A stretch of DNA of 64,000 bases from Rhizobium binae (GCF_017357225.1 NZ_CP071604.1:3937501-4001500); one strand, 5' to 3'. Counted from the first letter of the stretch, positions 44,922 through 53,727 are shown. Program-made: numbers and translations. The notes: a model not told the origin generated them from the sequence alone.

Positions 44922-46349
44922 ATGGATACCCAGATGCTGATCGGTTCGCGCTTCGAAAAAGGCACGGAGACGGAAGAGCACATTCTGAATCCGAAGACCG
45001 GCGAGACAGTGATCGATCTTCCCGAAGCCTCGCTGTCTCAGATCGACGACGCCGTTAATGCCGCCGAAAAGGCCTTCGCCGGCTGGTCGCAGACAACGCC
45101 GGGTGAGCGTTCCGGTTATCTTCTGAAGATCGCCGACGCCATCGAGAAGGATGCCGCAGCCTTCGCTGCGCTGGAGGCGTTGAATTGCGGCAAGCCGATC
45201 AAATCGGTGCTGAACGACGAAATCCCGGCGATCATCGATTGTTATCGCTTCTTCGCGGGCGCCGTGCGCAACCTGCACGCACCGGCCGCCGGCGAATATC
45301 TGCCCGGCCACACCTCGATGATCCGCCGCGATCCGATCGGCATTGTCGGCTCGATCGCGCCGTGGAATTATCCGCTGATGATGATGGCCTGGAAGCTGGC
45401 GCCGGCGATCGCCGGCGGCAATACCGTCGTCTTCAAGCCTTCCGAGCAGACGCCGCTGACGGCGCTGAAAATGGCCAAGCTGCTCTCCGAAATCCTGCCC
45501 GAAGGCGTCGTCAATGTCATCCTCGGCCGAGGCGAAAGCGTCGGCAACGCGCTGATCAATCATGCCAAGATCGGCATGATCTCGATTACAGGCGATATCG
45601 CCACGGGCAAAAAGGTGCTGCAGGCGGCCGCCAAAACGGTCAAGCGCACCCATCTGGAACTGGGCGGCAAAGCCCCGGTCATCGTCTTCGACGATGCCGA
45701 TATCGATGCCGTCGTCTCAGGCATCCGCACCTTCGGCTATTACAATGCCGGCCAGGACTGCACCGCCGCCTGCCGCGTCTATGCCGATGCCAGGGTCTAC
45801 GACAATTTTGTCGCCGATCTCTCCTCGGCCGTCTCCAGCATCCGCTTCAACCAGACCGACGACACCCTAAACGAGATCGGCCCGCTGATCTCCAGGCGCC
45901 AGCGCGACCGTGTCGAAAGCTTCGTCGCCCGCGCTTCCGAACACAAGCATATGGAGATCACCACCGGCGGCAAGGTCTCCGGCGACAAGGGTTTCTTCTT
46001 CACGCCGACAGTCATCGCCGGCGCGCTGCAGGACGATGAGATCGTCCGCCGCGAGGTCTTCGGCCCGGTCGTCTCGGTCACCCGCTTTTCCGATGCCGAT
46101 GATGCGGTCGCCTGGGCAAACGACAGCGATTACGGCCTGGCCTCCTCGGTGTGGACCAAGGATGTCGGCCGCGGCATGAAGACGGCCGCCCGGCTGCAAT
46201 ATGGCTGCACCTGGATCAACACGCATTTCATGCTGGTCAACGAGATGCCGCATGGCGGCCTCAAACAGTCGGGCTATGGCAAGGACCTGTCGACCTATGC
46301 TCTAGAGGACTACACCGCGGTGCGCCATGTGATGATCAATCACGGCTGA
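44922..46349 (+). CDS. aminobutyraldehyde/betaine-aldehyde type dehydrogenase
   Basis: A 475-residue NAD-dependent aldehyde dehydrogenase, closest in look to gamma-aminobutyraldehyde dehydrogenase (PatD/YdcW), which oxidises the aldehyde from putrescine to GABA. Cofactor motif [13 protein letters not shown] near residue 143, general-base glutamate in LELGGKAP near 243 and catalytic cysteine in [11 protein letters not shown] near 277. GGGAGAAC precedes ATG 44922. Its place at the end of a polyamine-uptake operon supports the substrate, though betaine aldehyde cannot be ruled out. Confidence 0.9.
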   Translation: MDTQMLIGSRFEKGTETEEHILNPKTGETVIDLPEASLSQIDDAVNAAEKAFAGWSQTTPGERSGYLLKIADAIEKDAAAFAALEALNCGKPIKSVLNDEIPAIIDCYRFFAGAVRNLHAPAAGEYLPGHTSMIRRDPIGIVGSIAPWNYPLMMMAWKLAPAIAGGNTVVFKPSEQTPLTALKMAKLLSEILPEGVVNVILGRGESVGNALINHAKIGMISITGDIATGKKVLQAAAKTVKRTHLELGGKAPVIVFDDADIDAVVSGIRTFGYYNAGQDCTAACRVYADARVYDNFVADLSSAVSSIRFNQTDDTLNEIGPLISRRQRDRVESFVARASEHKHMEITTGGKVSGDKGFFFTPTVIAGALQDDEIVRREVFGPVVSVTRFSDADDAVAWANDSDYGLASSVWTKDVGRGMKTAARLQYGCTWINTHFMLVNEMPHGGLKQSGYGKDLSTYALEDYTAVRHVMINHG

Positions 46350-46486
46350 CGGCGTAAGGAAGGATCTGGGGAGGCTCGGGCGGTCTGGCTGTAAGCGCCC
46401 GTAACTGCCGATCGCTGCGCAAGCTATTGTCCGGCGATATCGAGACCTCCACCAGCATCATCCGGCCGATCGCCTGCCGACGGTAT

Positions 46487-46511
46487 GGAACAATTTCCCG
46501 GCTGCCGCGTC
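46487..46511 (+). promoter_or_regulatory. EcfG-type general stress promoter candidate
   Basis: GGAAC (46487-46491), 16 nt, CGTC (46508-46511), followed by TT. The alphaproteobacterial stress sigma factor EcfG recognises GGAAC and CGTT at about this spacing. It lies 29 bp upstream of the DUF1328 start. Confidence 0.5.
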
Positions 46512-46539
46512 TTCTGAGGCAAAAGCAAAGGATGACGCT

Positions 46540-46713
46540 ATGCTGAAATGGGCTCTGATATTCTTCGTGATTTCGATCATCGCCGGTTTCTTCGGTTTTT
46601 CCGGTGTTTCCGCAGCCACGGCGACCATCGCCCGCGTGCTCTTCGGCATCGCGCTGGTGATCTTCCTGATCTTCCTGGTTCTCGCGCTCATGGCCGGTCA
46701 GGCGGTCTTGTAG
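46540..46713 (+). CDS. DUF1328 (UPF0391) small membrane protein
   Basis: A 57-residue protein with two membrane helices: [20 protein letters not shown], then a glycine/alanine turn, then [20 protein letters not shown]. This is the standard DUF1328 layout and length. The ATG at 46540 follows AAAGGATGACGCT (ribosome site AAAGGA). A stress-type promoter is likely upstream. Function of the family is unknown; it is often linked with general stress. Confidence 0.88.
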   Translation: MLKWALIFFVISIIAGFFGFSGVSAATATIARVLFGIALVIFLIFLVLALMAGQAVL

Positions 46714-46780
46714 ACCTCCACATCGCGATAGTCTTGGCGCGGCTATTTTCGAGACAGCACTCACGTTCGCAATGAGTTCG

Positions 46781-47224
46781 CTACATCGCCGCCCTTAGCC
46801 AAGCAGGCATGCCGGCTGTCCGCTGTTTCAGCAGATTGTCGATGGATATCGACCCCGCGCCGCAAGCTGCCAGGACGAACATCCCGCCGGCAATCGCCAG
46901 ATCCTTCTCGAAATGCAGGAGCTCGTTCTGGCTGGCAAAATTCGTGTGAAACAGTAAGGCGGTCGCCAGGCAGAAAAATGCCAGTGCAAGTGCACCAAGC
47001 CGGCTGAGGAAACCCGCCGCCACGGAAAGGCCGGCGCCGAGCTGAAGTGCAATGACAGCAAATGCAACCGGCGCGGCAAGCCCTAGTTTTGCGAAAGTGT
47101 CGACGGTCGCGCTGATATCTGATGCGAGCACCGAACCTTCATGCAGGAAGATCAGCGACAGGAGCAGCCTGCCCAGGAGAAGAATGAAATCGGCCGGTTG
47201 AAACCGGCTTGAGGCGCTATGCAT
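46781..47224 (-). CDS. DoxX-family membrane protein
   Basis: A 147-residue DoxX membrane protein with about four helices (FILLLGRLLLSLIFLHEGSVL near residue 12; FAVIALQLGAGLSVAAGFLSRLGALALA in part near 55; FEKDLAIAGGMFVLAACGAG near 108). DoxX proteins take part in respiratory or redox stress processes. ATG 47224 is used; GTG 47227 is an alternative. Last gene of the MBL-TPR-DoxX unit, 62 bp after the TPR gene. Confidence 0.85.
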   Translation of the reverse strand: MHSASSRFQPADFILLLGRLLLSLIFLHEGSVLASDISATVDTFAKLGLAAPVAFAVIALQLGAGLSVAAGFLSRLGALALAFFCLATALLFHTNFASQNELLHFEKDLAIAGGMFVLAACGAGSISIDNLLKQRTAGMPAWLRAAM

Positions 47225-47286
47225 CACACCCTCCGATTTGCGGAGAACAGGCGGCTTGGCCGCCCGTGCTCGCGTTCATGTACTCG

Positions 47287-47751
47287 TCACTTGCCACCTT
47301 TGGCAGCGATGGCCTTTTGCAGGTCTTCGAGTTCTTCGCAGCCGCTTGGGCAAAGTTGCTTCAGCGATGCTACCTGCTCCTTCGCCTTCGCCATCTCGTC
47401 TGTTTCGACATAGAGCTCGCCGAGATATTCACGCGCCGCCTTGTGATCGGGTCGAAGCTCAAGTGCTTTGGTGTAGTAAGTCAGCGACGTTCTGTAGTCG
47501 CCGGTCTTGCGCAGCGTATACCCCATGAGATTATAGATATCTGCCTGTTGGTTGTCTTCGGCAAGACCGCGAAGCTCCGCCAGGGCGCCGGCATAATCCT
47601 TGGCATCGATCTTGGCGCGCACCGACGTCAAATCGGGAGCGTCCGTCGATTCCATATTATCGACAGCAAAAGCGGGAAGCGCCGTGACGGCGGAGAAACC
47701 GGCGGACGTGGCGCAGAGCCAGATGAATCCGAGAATTAGATATTTCATCAT
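47287..47751 (-). CDS. exported TPR-repeat protein
   Basis: A 154-residue protein with a signal peptide (to about residue 28, ending LPAFA) and two to three tetratricopeptide repeats: KDYAGALAELRGLAEDNQQADIYNLMGYTLRKTGDY in two pieces near 50-85, and ALELRPDHKAAREYLGELYVE near 95-115. A C-terminal pair of cysteines is in QLCPSGCEEL near 133. Likely a periplasmic protein-interaction module. GGAG lies six bases before ATG 47751. It starts 20 bp after the MBL gene. Confidence 0.87.
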   Translation of the reverse strand: MMKYLILGFIWLCATSAGFSAVTALPAFAVDNMESTDAPDLTSVRAKIDAKDYAGALAELRGLAEDNQQADIYNLMGYTLRKTGDYRTSLTYYTKALELRPDHKAAREYLGELYVETDEMAKAKEQVASLKQLCPSGCEELEDLQKAIAAKGGK

Positions 47752-47771
47752 GATGATCTCCATTCGGCCTT

Positions 47772-48746
47772 TCAGGCCTGAACTGTCGGCATAAAGCCGT
47801 AGGCGCTTCCATCCTTGACGAAGGTGCCCGAGCCGGGAAAGGGGAAATGCGAGCCGCAAATGGCGATATTGTCGGCAATGATGCGGTCGATGAGACGGCG
47901 GCGCGTGTCGATAGCCGCCGGCCCATCCTGATCATAACTGCCCTGCCAGGCGGGGTGCGGCGCGAGCAGCGCTGGCACATACATGATATCGGCCGAGACA
48001 AGCAGTTGCTTGTTGCCGGAGGCGACAAGATAGGTCGAATGACCCGGCGTGTGTCCGGGAGCGGCAAGAAGCCGAACCCCCGGCGAAACCTCGGCCCCGT
48101 CATCCACCAGTTTCCAGTTCTTCCATTTCGGGAAGACCTCGGCGATGCGCTTGCCGGCTGGCCTGCGGCTTTCCGCAAGTTTCTCGACCCGACCAGGTTC
48201 CATCCACCAATTGTATTCGATGGCATTAACGATGAGTTCGGCGTTCGGAAAGACGGGATCGTTGGTTCCCTTTTCCATCAATCCCCAGACGTGATCCGGG
48301 TGAAAATGCGAGAGCATGATCGTGTCGATCCTCTTATAATCGATGCCGGCGGCTGCCATATTCGCCGGCAGATGTGTGGCATTTGCCTGCCATTGACCGA
48401 CGCCCGAGCCGGCATCCATCATGATCAGCCGGTTGCCGAGTTTCAGGACGACCACCGTGAGCGGGATCGGCATGAATTCGGTGGTAAGCCCTGCCTTGGA
48501 AAGCGCCTCCTTAGTATCCTCGATCGAGGCATTCTTGATGAAGGTCGGGTCATGCGGTTTTTTCCAGATTCCGTCGTAGACCGCAGTGACCTCGACATCG
48601 CCGAGCTGATATTTGTAGAAGCCGACGGTCGGCTCCAGCGTTGTTGCGGCGAGCGCCGGCCCGACGAATTCGAGCTTCGACGACAGCCCGAATGCAGCGG
48701 CCGCGGCAGCCGATCCAAGGATGGCGCGACGTGACATGGTAAACAT
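47772..48746 (-). CDS. Tat-exported MBL-fold metallohydrolase
   Basis: A 324-residue metallo-beta-lactamase-fold hydrolase. The N-terminus MSRRAILGSAAAAAAFGL is a twin-arginine signal, so the enzyme is exported folded to the periplasm. The metal-binding motif is in SHFHPDHVWG near residue 145 (HxHxDH), with further ligands in APGHTPGHS near 235 and GSHFPFPG near 305. First gene of a unit with a TPR protein and DoxX. An ECF-type promoter lies 73 bp upstream. Substrate unknown. Confidence 0.9.
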   Translation of the reverse strand: MFTMSRRAILGSAAAAAAFGLSSKLEFVGPALAATTLEPTVGFYKYQLGDVEVTAVYDGIWKKPHDPTFIKNASIEDTKEALSKAGLTTEFMPIPLTVVVLKLGNRLIMMDAGSGVGQWQANATHLPANMAAAGIDYKRIDTIMLSHFHPDHVWGLMEKGTNDPVFPNAELIVNAIEYNWWMEPGRVEKLAESRRPAGKRIAEVFPKWKNWKLVDDGAEVSPGVRLLAAPGHTPGHSTYLVASGNKQLLVSADIMYVPALLAPHPAWQGSYDQDGPAAIDTRRRLIDRIIADNIAICGSHFPFPGSGTFVKDGSAYGFMPTVQA

Positions 48747-48818
48747 GGAATGCCTCCTCTTACCGATGAGATTTCAGCTGGCGAGGACCGCAATTGTTCG
48801 GATGCCCTCGCTGACGAA

Positions 48819-48847
48819 CTAGATCGCCAGCCGGACGCGCTTATTCC
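48819..48847 (-). promoter_or_regulatory. ECF-type promoter of the MBL-TPR-DoxX unit
   Basis: Read on the minus strand: GGAATAA, 17 nt, TCTAG. The layout is identical to the element on the opposite strand at 48948-48976 before the sigma gene. It would start transcription about 65 nt upstream of the MBL start codon. Confidence 0.65.
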
Positions 48848-48947
48848 CGATCTCTAGCGTCATTTATTCAAGCGATTGAAAAGACATCGTCATTTCTATC
48901 GTCCGCGGCCGACTATCCGGCCGCATGCAAATAAATTGGCTTCGGTT

Positions 48948-48976
48948 GGAATAAAACTGCGTGCCGGTCGGTCTAG
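48948..48976 (+). promoter_or_regulatory. ECF-type autoregulatory promoter of the sigma operon
   Basis: GGAATAA, 17 nt, TCTAG on the plus strand, matched in spacing and boxes by the divergent copy at 48819-48847. Transcription would begin just before 48985, which rules out the in-frame ATG at 48977 as start of the sigma gene. Confidence 0.65.
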
Positions 48977-49048
48977 ATGGCAAGGGACCGCACTCCATGC
49001 CTGCGGAGTTTACCCTCAATTTCGGCTACTGTTGAGGCGGGGAGGATG

Positions 49049-49783
49049 ATGACAGACGCCCGGATCACCTATTCCATCGCAAGCGAGTGGTTGCCACTGG
49101 CGTGGCACCATCGGAAGGACCGTATTCAGCCATCGCCACTGATCATGCTTCTCGACAGCGCGGCCCGATTGTTTCACCTGATGGTCTCGGACAAGGCGAG
49201 CGACAAGCGGGGCGTCTCGGCGGCCGACGCGACGGCACAGCATGAACTCATGCACCGCTTTCAGAGCGTGATCATTCCGCATCTTGACGCAGCCTATAAT
49301 TTTGCCCGGTTCCTCAGTCGCGACGCGGATGCCGCGCAGGATATCGTCCAGGATGCGTTCCTGCGTGCCTTTCGCAACTTCGAGAGCTATCGCGGGGGCG
49401 ATCCGCGCGCCTGGCTCTTTGCCATCGTGAGGAATTGCTGCCACGTCTGGCGCCAGCAGGATCGCCGCAAGGCTCGGTTCGAGCAGCATCTGAGCGATGG
49501 CGGCGACAACGAATCAGAAGAGTGCGAGATTGCCACGGAGGAAGATTCACCGGAGACGGCAACGATCCGGCGGAGCGAGCAGCAGGGTGTGCGCACGGTT
49601 ATCAGCAAGCTTCCCGAGGCGATCCGAGAAATCCTTGTCTTGCGCGAGCTTGAGGATCTCTCCTACCGGCAGATCGCCGAGGTCATCGACGCGCCGATTG
49701 GTACGGTCATGTCGCGGCTTGCCAGGGCGCGCCACGAGTTTGGCGAGGCCTGGGACGCATATCAAAAGCGAGGCGGCAGATGA
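49049..49783 (+). CDS. ECF RNA polymerase sigma factor
   Basis: Extracytoplasmic-function sigma factor. Region 2 is at about residues 68-140 (FARFLSRDADAAQDIVQDAF; YRGGDPRAWLFAIVRN) and region 4 at about 185-240 (LPEAIREILVLRELEDLSYR, then QIAEVIDAPIGTVMSRLARAR). The family is usually about 180-190 residues. ATG 49049 gives 244, with a perfect GGGGAGG just upstream but ~50 extra N-terminal residues; ATG 49181 would give the usual size but has no ribosome site. The anti-sigma gene overlaps its stop (ATGA). Confidence 0.9.
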   Translation: MTDARITYSIASEWLPLAWHHRKDRIQPSPLIMLLDSAARLFHLMVSDKASDKRGVSAADATAQHELMHRFQSVIIPHLDAAYNFARFLSRDADAAQDIVQDAFLRAFRNFESYRGGDPRAWLFAIVRNCCHVWRQQDRRKARFEQHLSDGGDNESEECEIATEEDSPETATIRRSEQQGVRTVISKLPEAIREILVLRELEDLSYRQIAEVIDAPIGTVMSRLARARHEFGEAWDAYQKRGGR

Positions 49784-50580
49784 GTGAGGCCCCTCGGAAA
49801 GGCTGCTCGGAATGGCGCGTCATGCTGCATGGCTTTGTCGACGGCGAGCTCGATTCCGTCCACGCGGCACAGCTCGAAGATCACCTTGCCACCTGTGCAG
49901 ATTGCCGGGCGGAGATGGAAAAGGTCCAAGCCGTGAGAGAGATCATCCATCAGAACGGCGTCAGATGGCGCCCGCCCGAAGCGCTGCGTTCGCATGTTCT
50001 GTCAATGCTGTCGTTTGAACAGGCTGTCGTGGCATCCAGCCTCCCGCAGACGCGTCAGGGCCCCGTATGGCGCAGCACCCTGGATTTCATCCGGCAATGG
50101 AGCTTCATTCCTTCGCTGGCGGTATTGGCGGCCAGCGCCTTCCTGTTCGTCAACGCGCCATCACAGACCGCGCTTCTGCAAGACCAGATCCTTTCCAGCC
50201 ATATCAGGTCGATGATGGCTGACCATCTGACCGACGTGCTGACCTCGGATCAGCATACAGTAAAGCCATGGTTCAACGGCAAGCTCGATTTCTCGCCGCC
50301 GGTCAGCGACCTCTCTAAGGACGGCTTTCCGCTGATCGGCGGGCGTGTCGACTATATCGGCGGCCGTACCGTTGCCGCCATCGTTTATCGGCGTCACGGT
50401 CATATCATCAACCTGTTCGTTTGGCCTGCGGCATCGACCGCAGAGACCACGACGGTGCATGACGGCTACAACGTGACCCAATGGTCGGATGGCGGGCTTG
50501 CATTCTCGGCGATTTCTGATGTCGCCGCGAGCGATCTGGTCGAATTTGAGGTCCTGTTCAGAACAGCAGCGAGAGGCTAG
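49780..50580 (+). CDS. zinc-finger anti-sigma factor
   Basis: A 266-residue membrane anti-sigma factor that holds its ECF sigma partner inactive. The N-terminal ZAS domain has the zinc motif HLATCADC near residues 33-40 (H-x3-C-x2-C); a single membrane helix follows at about 108-128 (FIPSLAVLAASAFLFV), and a periplasmic domain of ~130 residues senses the signal. Zinc-cysteine ZAS proteins often respond to oxidants. Translation is coupled to the sigma gene; the 3' end overlaps the convergent DUF1345 gene by four bases. Confidence 0.9.
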   Translation: MSEAPRKGCSEWRVMLHGFVDGELDSVHAAQLEDHLATCADCRAEMEKVQAVREIIHQNGVRWRPPEALRSHVLSMLSFEQAVVASSLPQTRQGPVWRSTLDFIRQWSFIPSLAVLAASAFLFVNAPSQTALLQDQILSSHIRSMMADHLTDVLTSDQHTVKPWFNGKLDFSPPVSDLSKDGFPLIGGRVDYIGGRTVAAIVYRRHGHIINLFVWPAASTAETTTVHDGYNVTQWSDGGLAFSAISDVAASDLVEFEVLFRTAARG

Positions 50581-51245
50581 AGCAGGCTCGCTCCGACATT
50601 GATCGCCAGCGCCACGATCGTCGTGTTGAACAGGAACGATAACACGGCATGCAGCAACGTGAGCTTGCGCATGCCGGTCGAGCTCACCGCAACATCTGCG
50701 GTCTGCGCGGCAACACCGATGGTGAACGAGAAATAGAGGAAGTCCCAATAGCCGGGCTCTTCGATTCCGTCGGGAAATTTGAGGCCACTCTCCGTGTCCG
50801 CGCCGCCGTAGAAATAATGGGCGTAGTGGATCGTGAAAAGCGTATGCAGAAACATCCAGGAGATCAGGATCGTCAGCACCGCAGCACCCGCTCGTGTCAG
50901 GACGACGTCGGGTGCCGCCTCCTTGATCGAATGGAGCTCGATGCCGATGCCGGCAATGCTGGCAATCGCAGCACCGATCGAAAGAGCCAGCAAGACGGTG
51001 TCGGAAAAGTCGAGATCCGCTGAGCGTTTCCGGATGCCCTCGACCGTCGCCCGCAGCATCTTGCGCCAGCTGAGTGCGACGAAAACGCCGGCGCTGACAT
51101 TCCAGCCGAAAAGGATGTTGCCGGCGCTGATTTCCCGCGAGGTCACAGCCAAGTAGACTACCACCCCGGCGACAATGGCGATGATGAAGCTCGCATGCTT
51201 ATAGGCAAGTGTCGCAAGCGAATTTGCCCGTTCCTCATCCGCCAT
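50577..51245 (-). CDS. DUF1345 membrane protein
   Basis: A 222-residue inner-membrane protein of the DUF1345 family with about five helices (ASFIIAIVAGVVVYLAV; TVLLALSIGAAIASIAGIGI; AAVLTILISWMFLHTLFTIHYAHYF in part). The segment GYWDFLYFSFTIGVAAQTADV near residue 165 is the family hallmark and resembles pore loops of potassium channels. GGAGG stands upstream of ATG 51245. Function unknown. Confidence 0.87.
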   Translation of the reverse strand: MADEERANSLATLAYKHASFIIAIVAGVVVYLAVTSREISAGNILFGWNVSAGVFVALSWRKMLRATVEGIRKRSADLDFSDTVLLALSIGAAIASIAGIGIELHSIKEAAPDVVLTRAGAAVLTILISWMFLHTLFTIHYAHYFYGGADTESGLKFPDGIEEPGYWDFLYFSFTIGVAAQTADVAVSSTGMRKLTLLHAVLSFLFNTTIVALAINVGASLL

Positions 51246-51283
51246 ATCGGCCTCCGACGGCATATGCCCTTGATAGCAGCGCG

Positions 51284-51316
51284 AAAAAGGCGCGCCTGCC
51301 AGCGGGCAGCCGCGCC
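51284..51316 (-). terminator. intrinsic terminator after tal
   Basis: On the minus strand GGCGCG, G, CTGCC, loop, GGCAG, G, CGCGCC forms an 11 bp stem with one internal mismatch, followed by TTTTT. It lies about 20 bp after the transaldolase stop. Confidence 0.85.
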
Positions 51317-51337
51317 TCCGATTGTTTGCCAGCGCGA

Positions 51338-52303
51338 TCAGGCGGCGGCGAGCTGCAGTTCCTTCTGCACCATGGTGCGCAGCGTCGTCAGATCCTTGGC
51401 GAAGGCACGGATGCCTTCGGCGAGCTTTTCGGTCGCCATCGCGTCTTCGTTCATCATCCAGCGGAAGGTCTTCTCGTCGACCGAAACCTTGGCGTCGGGC
51501 TTGCGGCTCTCTGGCGAGAGCTTGCGCTCCAGCTTGCCTTCATCCTTGGAAAGTTCGTCGAGCAGGGCCGGGCTGATGGTCAGCCGGTCGCAGCCGGCAA
51601 GGGCTTCGATTTCGCCGGCATTGCGGAAGGAGGCGCCCATGACGATGGTCTTGATGTCGTTCGCCTTGTAATAGTTGTAGATGTCACGAACGGAAACGAC
51701 GCCCGGATCTTCCTCGGCGGTGTAGTCCTTGCCGGTCGACTTCTTGTACCAGTCGAGAATGCGGCCGACGAAGGGCGAGATCAGGAACACCTTGGCATCG
51801 GCGCAAGCGATCGCCTGGGCCTTGCTGAAGAGAAGCGTCAGGTTGCAGTCGATGCCTTCCTTCTGCAGCACTTCGGCGGCGCGGATGCCCTCCCAGGTGG
51901 AAGCGAGCTTGATGAGAATGCGGTCCCGTTCGATGCCGCGATCCTTATAGGCGGCAATGATCGAGCGCGCCTTGGCGAGTGAAGCCTCGGTGTCGAAAGA
52001 CAGGTCGGCGTCGACCTCGGTCGAGACGCGGCCGGGGACGAGCTTCACCAGTGCAGCGCCGACCGAGATGGCGAGGCGATCGGCGACGGCGGAGGAGACG
52101 GCTTCAGGATTGCCGCCCTGGGTCTTGCCCCAGGCGACGGCTTCCTTGATGGCGTCGGCAAACATCGGCGTGCCGAGCGCCTTCAGCACGATGCTCGGGT
52201 TCGTCGTGCAATCGACCGGCTTCAGGCGAGCGACAGCCTCGATGTCGCCGGTATCGGCAACGACGGTGGTAATCTCGCGGAGTTGGTCAAGCTTGGATGT
52301 CAT
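51338..52303 (-). CDS. tal: transaldolase
   Basis: Moves a dihydroxyacetone unit between sedoheptulose 7-phosphate and glyceraldehyde 3-phosphate in the pentose phosphate pathway. Schiff-base lysine in [17 protein letters not shown] near residue 132; N-terminal [13 protein letters not shown] near 30. At 321 residues it matches TalB-type enzymes. It supports the pentose and polyol catabolic genes found elsewhere in the window. ATG 52303 starts the conserved MTSKLDQL; a strong terminator follows the gene. Confidence 0.95.
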   Translation of the reverse strand: MTSKLDQLREITTVVADTGDIEAVARLKPVDCTTNPSIVLKALGTPMFADAIKEAVAWGKTQGGNPEAVSSAVADRLAISVGAALVKLVPGRVSTEVDADLSFDTEASLAKARSIIAAYKDRGIERDRILIKLASTWEGIRAAEVLQKEGIDCNLTLLFSKAQAIACADAKVFLISPFVGRILDWYKKSTGKDYTAEEDPGVVSVRDIYNYYKANDIKTIVMGASFRNAGEIEALAGCDRLTISPALLDELSKDEGKLERKLSPESRKPDAKVSVDEKTFRWMMNEDAMATEKLAEGIRAFAKDLTTLRTMVQKELQLAAA

Positions 52304-52617
52304 GGTCAATAATCCTTGTTGAACTGCGACCGGCGCGAAATCCGCCCGGCAAAGGTGATCTACCGACAGGTTGTCTGCCTGCTGCAGGCGAAATGCGCAC
52401 ATCCGTCACGGATGTTTCATAAACGTGAAGGACAGTGGCCATGTTCCCGCGGGCAAACCGCACGCCGAACGCCAGCGATGCCGCCTGCGGCTCGAAGGCC
52501 GGTCGTGACTCTCGGCATGCCCGCACCATGTCCTCCTCGGACGGACAGAACGACTTCGTATCGCCCGGACTATCGCCATTCGCCCGAGGAAAAGTCAAGG
52601 ACATTTGTGCATATCAA
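52304..52617. other. tal-sorC intergenic region, tal-proximal part
   Basis: About 310 bp that must hold the tal promoter on the minus strand. No convincing gene, repeat or promoter was identified here; the sorC-proximal end (52618-52719) carries the promoter described separately. Confidence 0.4.
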
Positions 52618-52646
52618 TTGACATAAGTGTCACACCCGTCATTATC
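52618..52646 (+). promoter_or_regulatory. sigma-70 promoter with overlapping operator of the SorC regulator
   Basis: TTGACA (52618-52623), 17 nt, ATTATC (52641-52646). The palindrome TGACA-TAAG-TGTCA (52619-52632) overlaps the -35 box, where a repressor would block polymerase. It lies 74 bp upstream of the SorC-type gene, suggesting autoregulation. Confidence 0.55.
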
Positions 52647-52719
52647 CCGGCAACAAACGCGCCGTAACAGCCGTTCATCCCAAAAAGGGATTTAGGGCAG
52701 AAATTCGGCTGGAGGAGAC

Positions 52720-53700
52720 GTGGTCAAGCTCAAACGCGGCACGCACACCGCCTATTCCGAGGCATCCTCGCTGCGGCTGCGAGCCGCATGGCTCTATTAC
52801 AACGAGGGCCTGACCCAGAAGGATGTCGCCGAGCAGCTCGGCATCAGTCGCACCACCGTCATCCGCCTGCTCGACGAGGCGATGAAACGCAGCGAAGTCC
52901 AGATCTGGATCAACGATTCGATCGGCGACTGCGTCGAGCTCGCGGTGAAGCTGGAGCGCGCCTACCGTCTCGACGAGGCGATCGTCGTGCCGTCACCGGT
53001 CCATGGCGATGTCGATACGCTGGCAAAGAATGTCGGCTTGGCGCTTGGCCAGTTCCTTTCCGAGGCCATTCCAGATGACTATACGATCGGCGTCGGCTGG
53101 GGCCGCACGATGACCGCCTCGCTGTCGAGTTTCCGGCCGCCTCGCCGGGCCAATTGTAAGGTCGTCTCACTGCTTGGCGGCATCGTCGCCGTCCACCAGA
53201 CGAACCCGATCGACTATACATGGCGGCTGGCAAATCAGCTCGGCGCCGAATGCTACATGTTCCTGGCACCGCTTCTCGTCGATTCCATCGAGACCAAGCG
53301 CAATCTGATCGAAAAATGCGGGCTGGACACGATCTATCGTCTCGCCGAGAATCTCGATCTGGCGATCGTCAGCTGCGGCGATATCGGCCCGCATTCGACC
53401 TCGCTGTCGGAAGGCTGGATATCGAAGGCCGAACTGCGGGAACTGATCGACGCCGGCTGCGTCTGCGACACGATGTTCAACTTCCTCGACAAGGACGGCA
53501 ATTCGGTCGACCACTCGATCAATCGTCGGGTGATGTCCGTCGATCTTGACACGCTGAAGGAGGCCAAGCACATCGTGCTTTCCTCCGGCGGCGCCCACCG
53601 CGCCATCGCCATCCGCGCGACGATCAAGCGCATCGGCTGCAACACGCTGATCACCGACGAGGGCGCCGCACGGGCGCTGCTGGAACTGGCGGAGCGATAG
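52720..53700 (+). CDS. SorC/DeoR-type sugar-binding transcriptional regulator
   Basis: A 326-residue SorC-family regulator. N-terminal helix-turn-helix YYNEGLTQKDVAEQLGISRT (about residues 26-45), then the large sugar-phosphate-binding domain (GVGWGRTMTASLSSF near 125; VVSLLGGIVAV near 148; ISCGDIG-like VSCGDIGPHS near 222). Such regulators sense phosphorylated sugars or polyols. The GTG at 52720 follows GGAGGAGAC. No catabolic operon is adjacent except tal, divergent across 416 bp, which is a possible target. Confidence 0.87.
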   Translation: MVKLKRGTHTAYSEASSLRLRAAWLYYNEGLTQKDVAEQLGISRTTVIRLLDEAMKRSEVQIWINDSIGDCVELAVKLERAYRLDEAIVVPSPVHGDVDTLAKNVGLALGQFLSEAIPDDYTIGVGWGRTMTASLSSFRPPRRANCKVVSLLGGIVAVHQTNPIDYTWRLANQLGAECYMFLAPLLVDSIETKRNLIEKCGLDTIYRLAENLDLAIVSCGDIGPHSTSLSEGWISKAELRELIDAGCVCDTMFNFLDKDGNSVDHSINRRVMSVDLDTLKEAKHIVLSSGGAHRAIAIRATIKRIGCNTLITDEGAARALLELAER

Positions 53701-53727
53701 ACGACGACCGACCCGTTGCCCGCCCGC

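Larger units (their letters stand above)
48747..49048. other. 302-bp divergent control region of the ECF regulon
   Basis: Between the MBL gene and the sigma factor gene. It holds the two ECF-type promoters noted separately; between them lies an AT-richer stretch with GCGGCC/GGCCGC around 48904-48925. No small gene or RNA is seen in it. Confidence 0.5.

Noticed and set aside
48977..49048. Extended start of the ECF sigma gene at ATG 48977
   Set aside because: It lies directly at the -10 box of the inferred promoter, so it could not be in the message; 49049 has a strong ribosome site.
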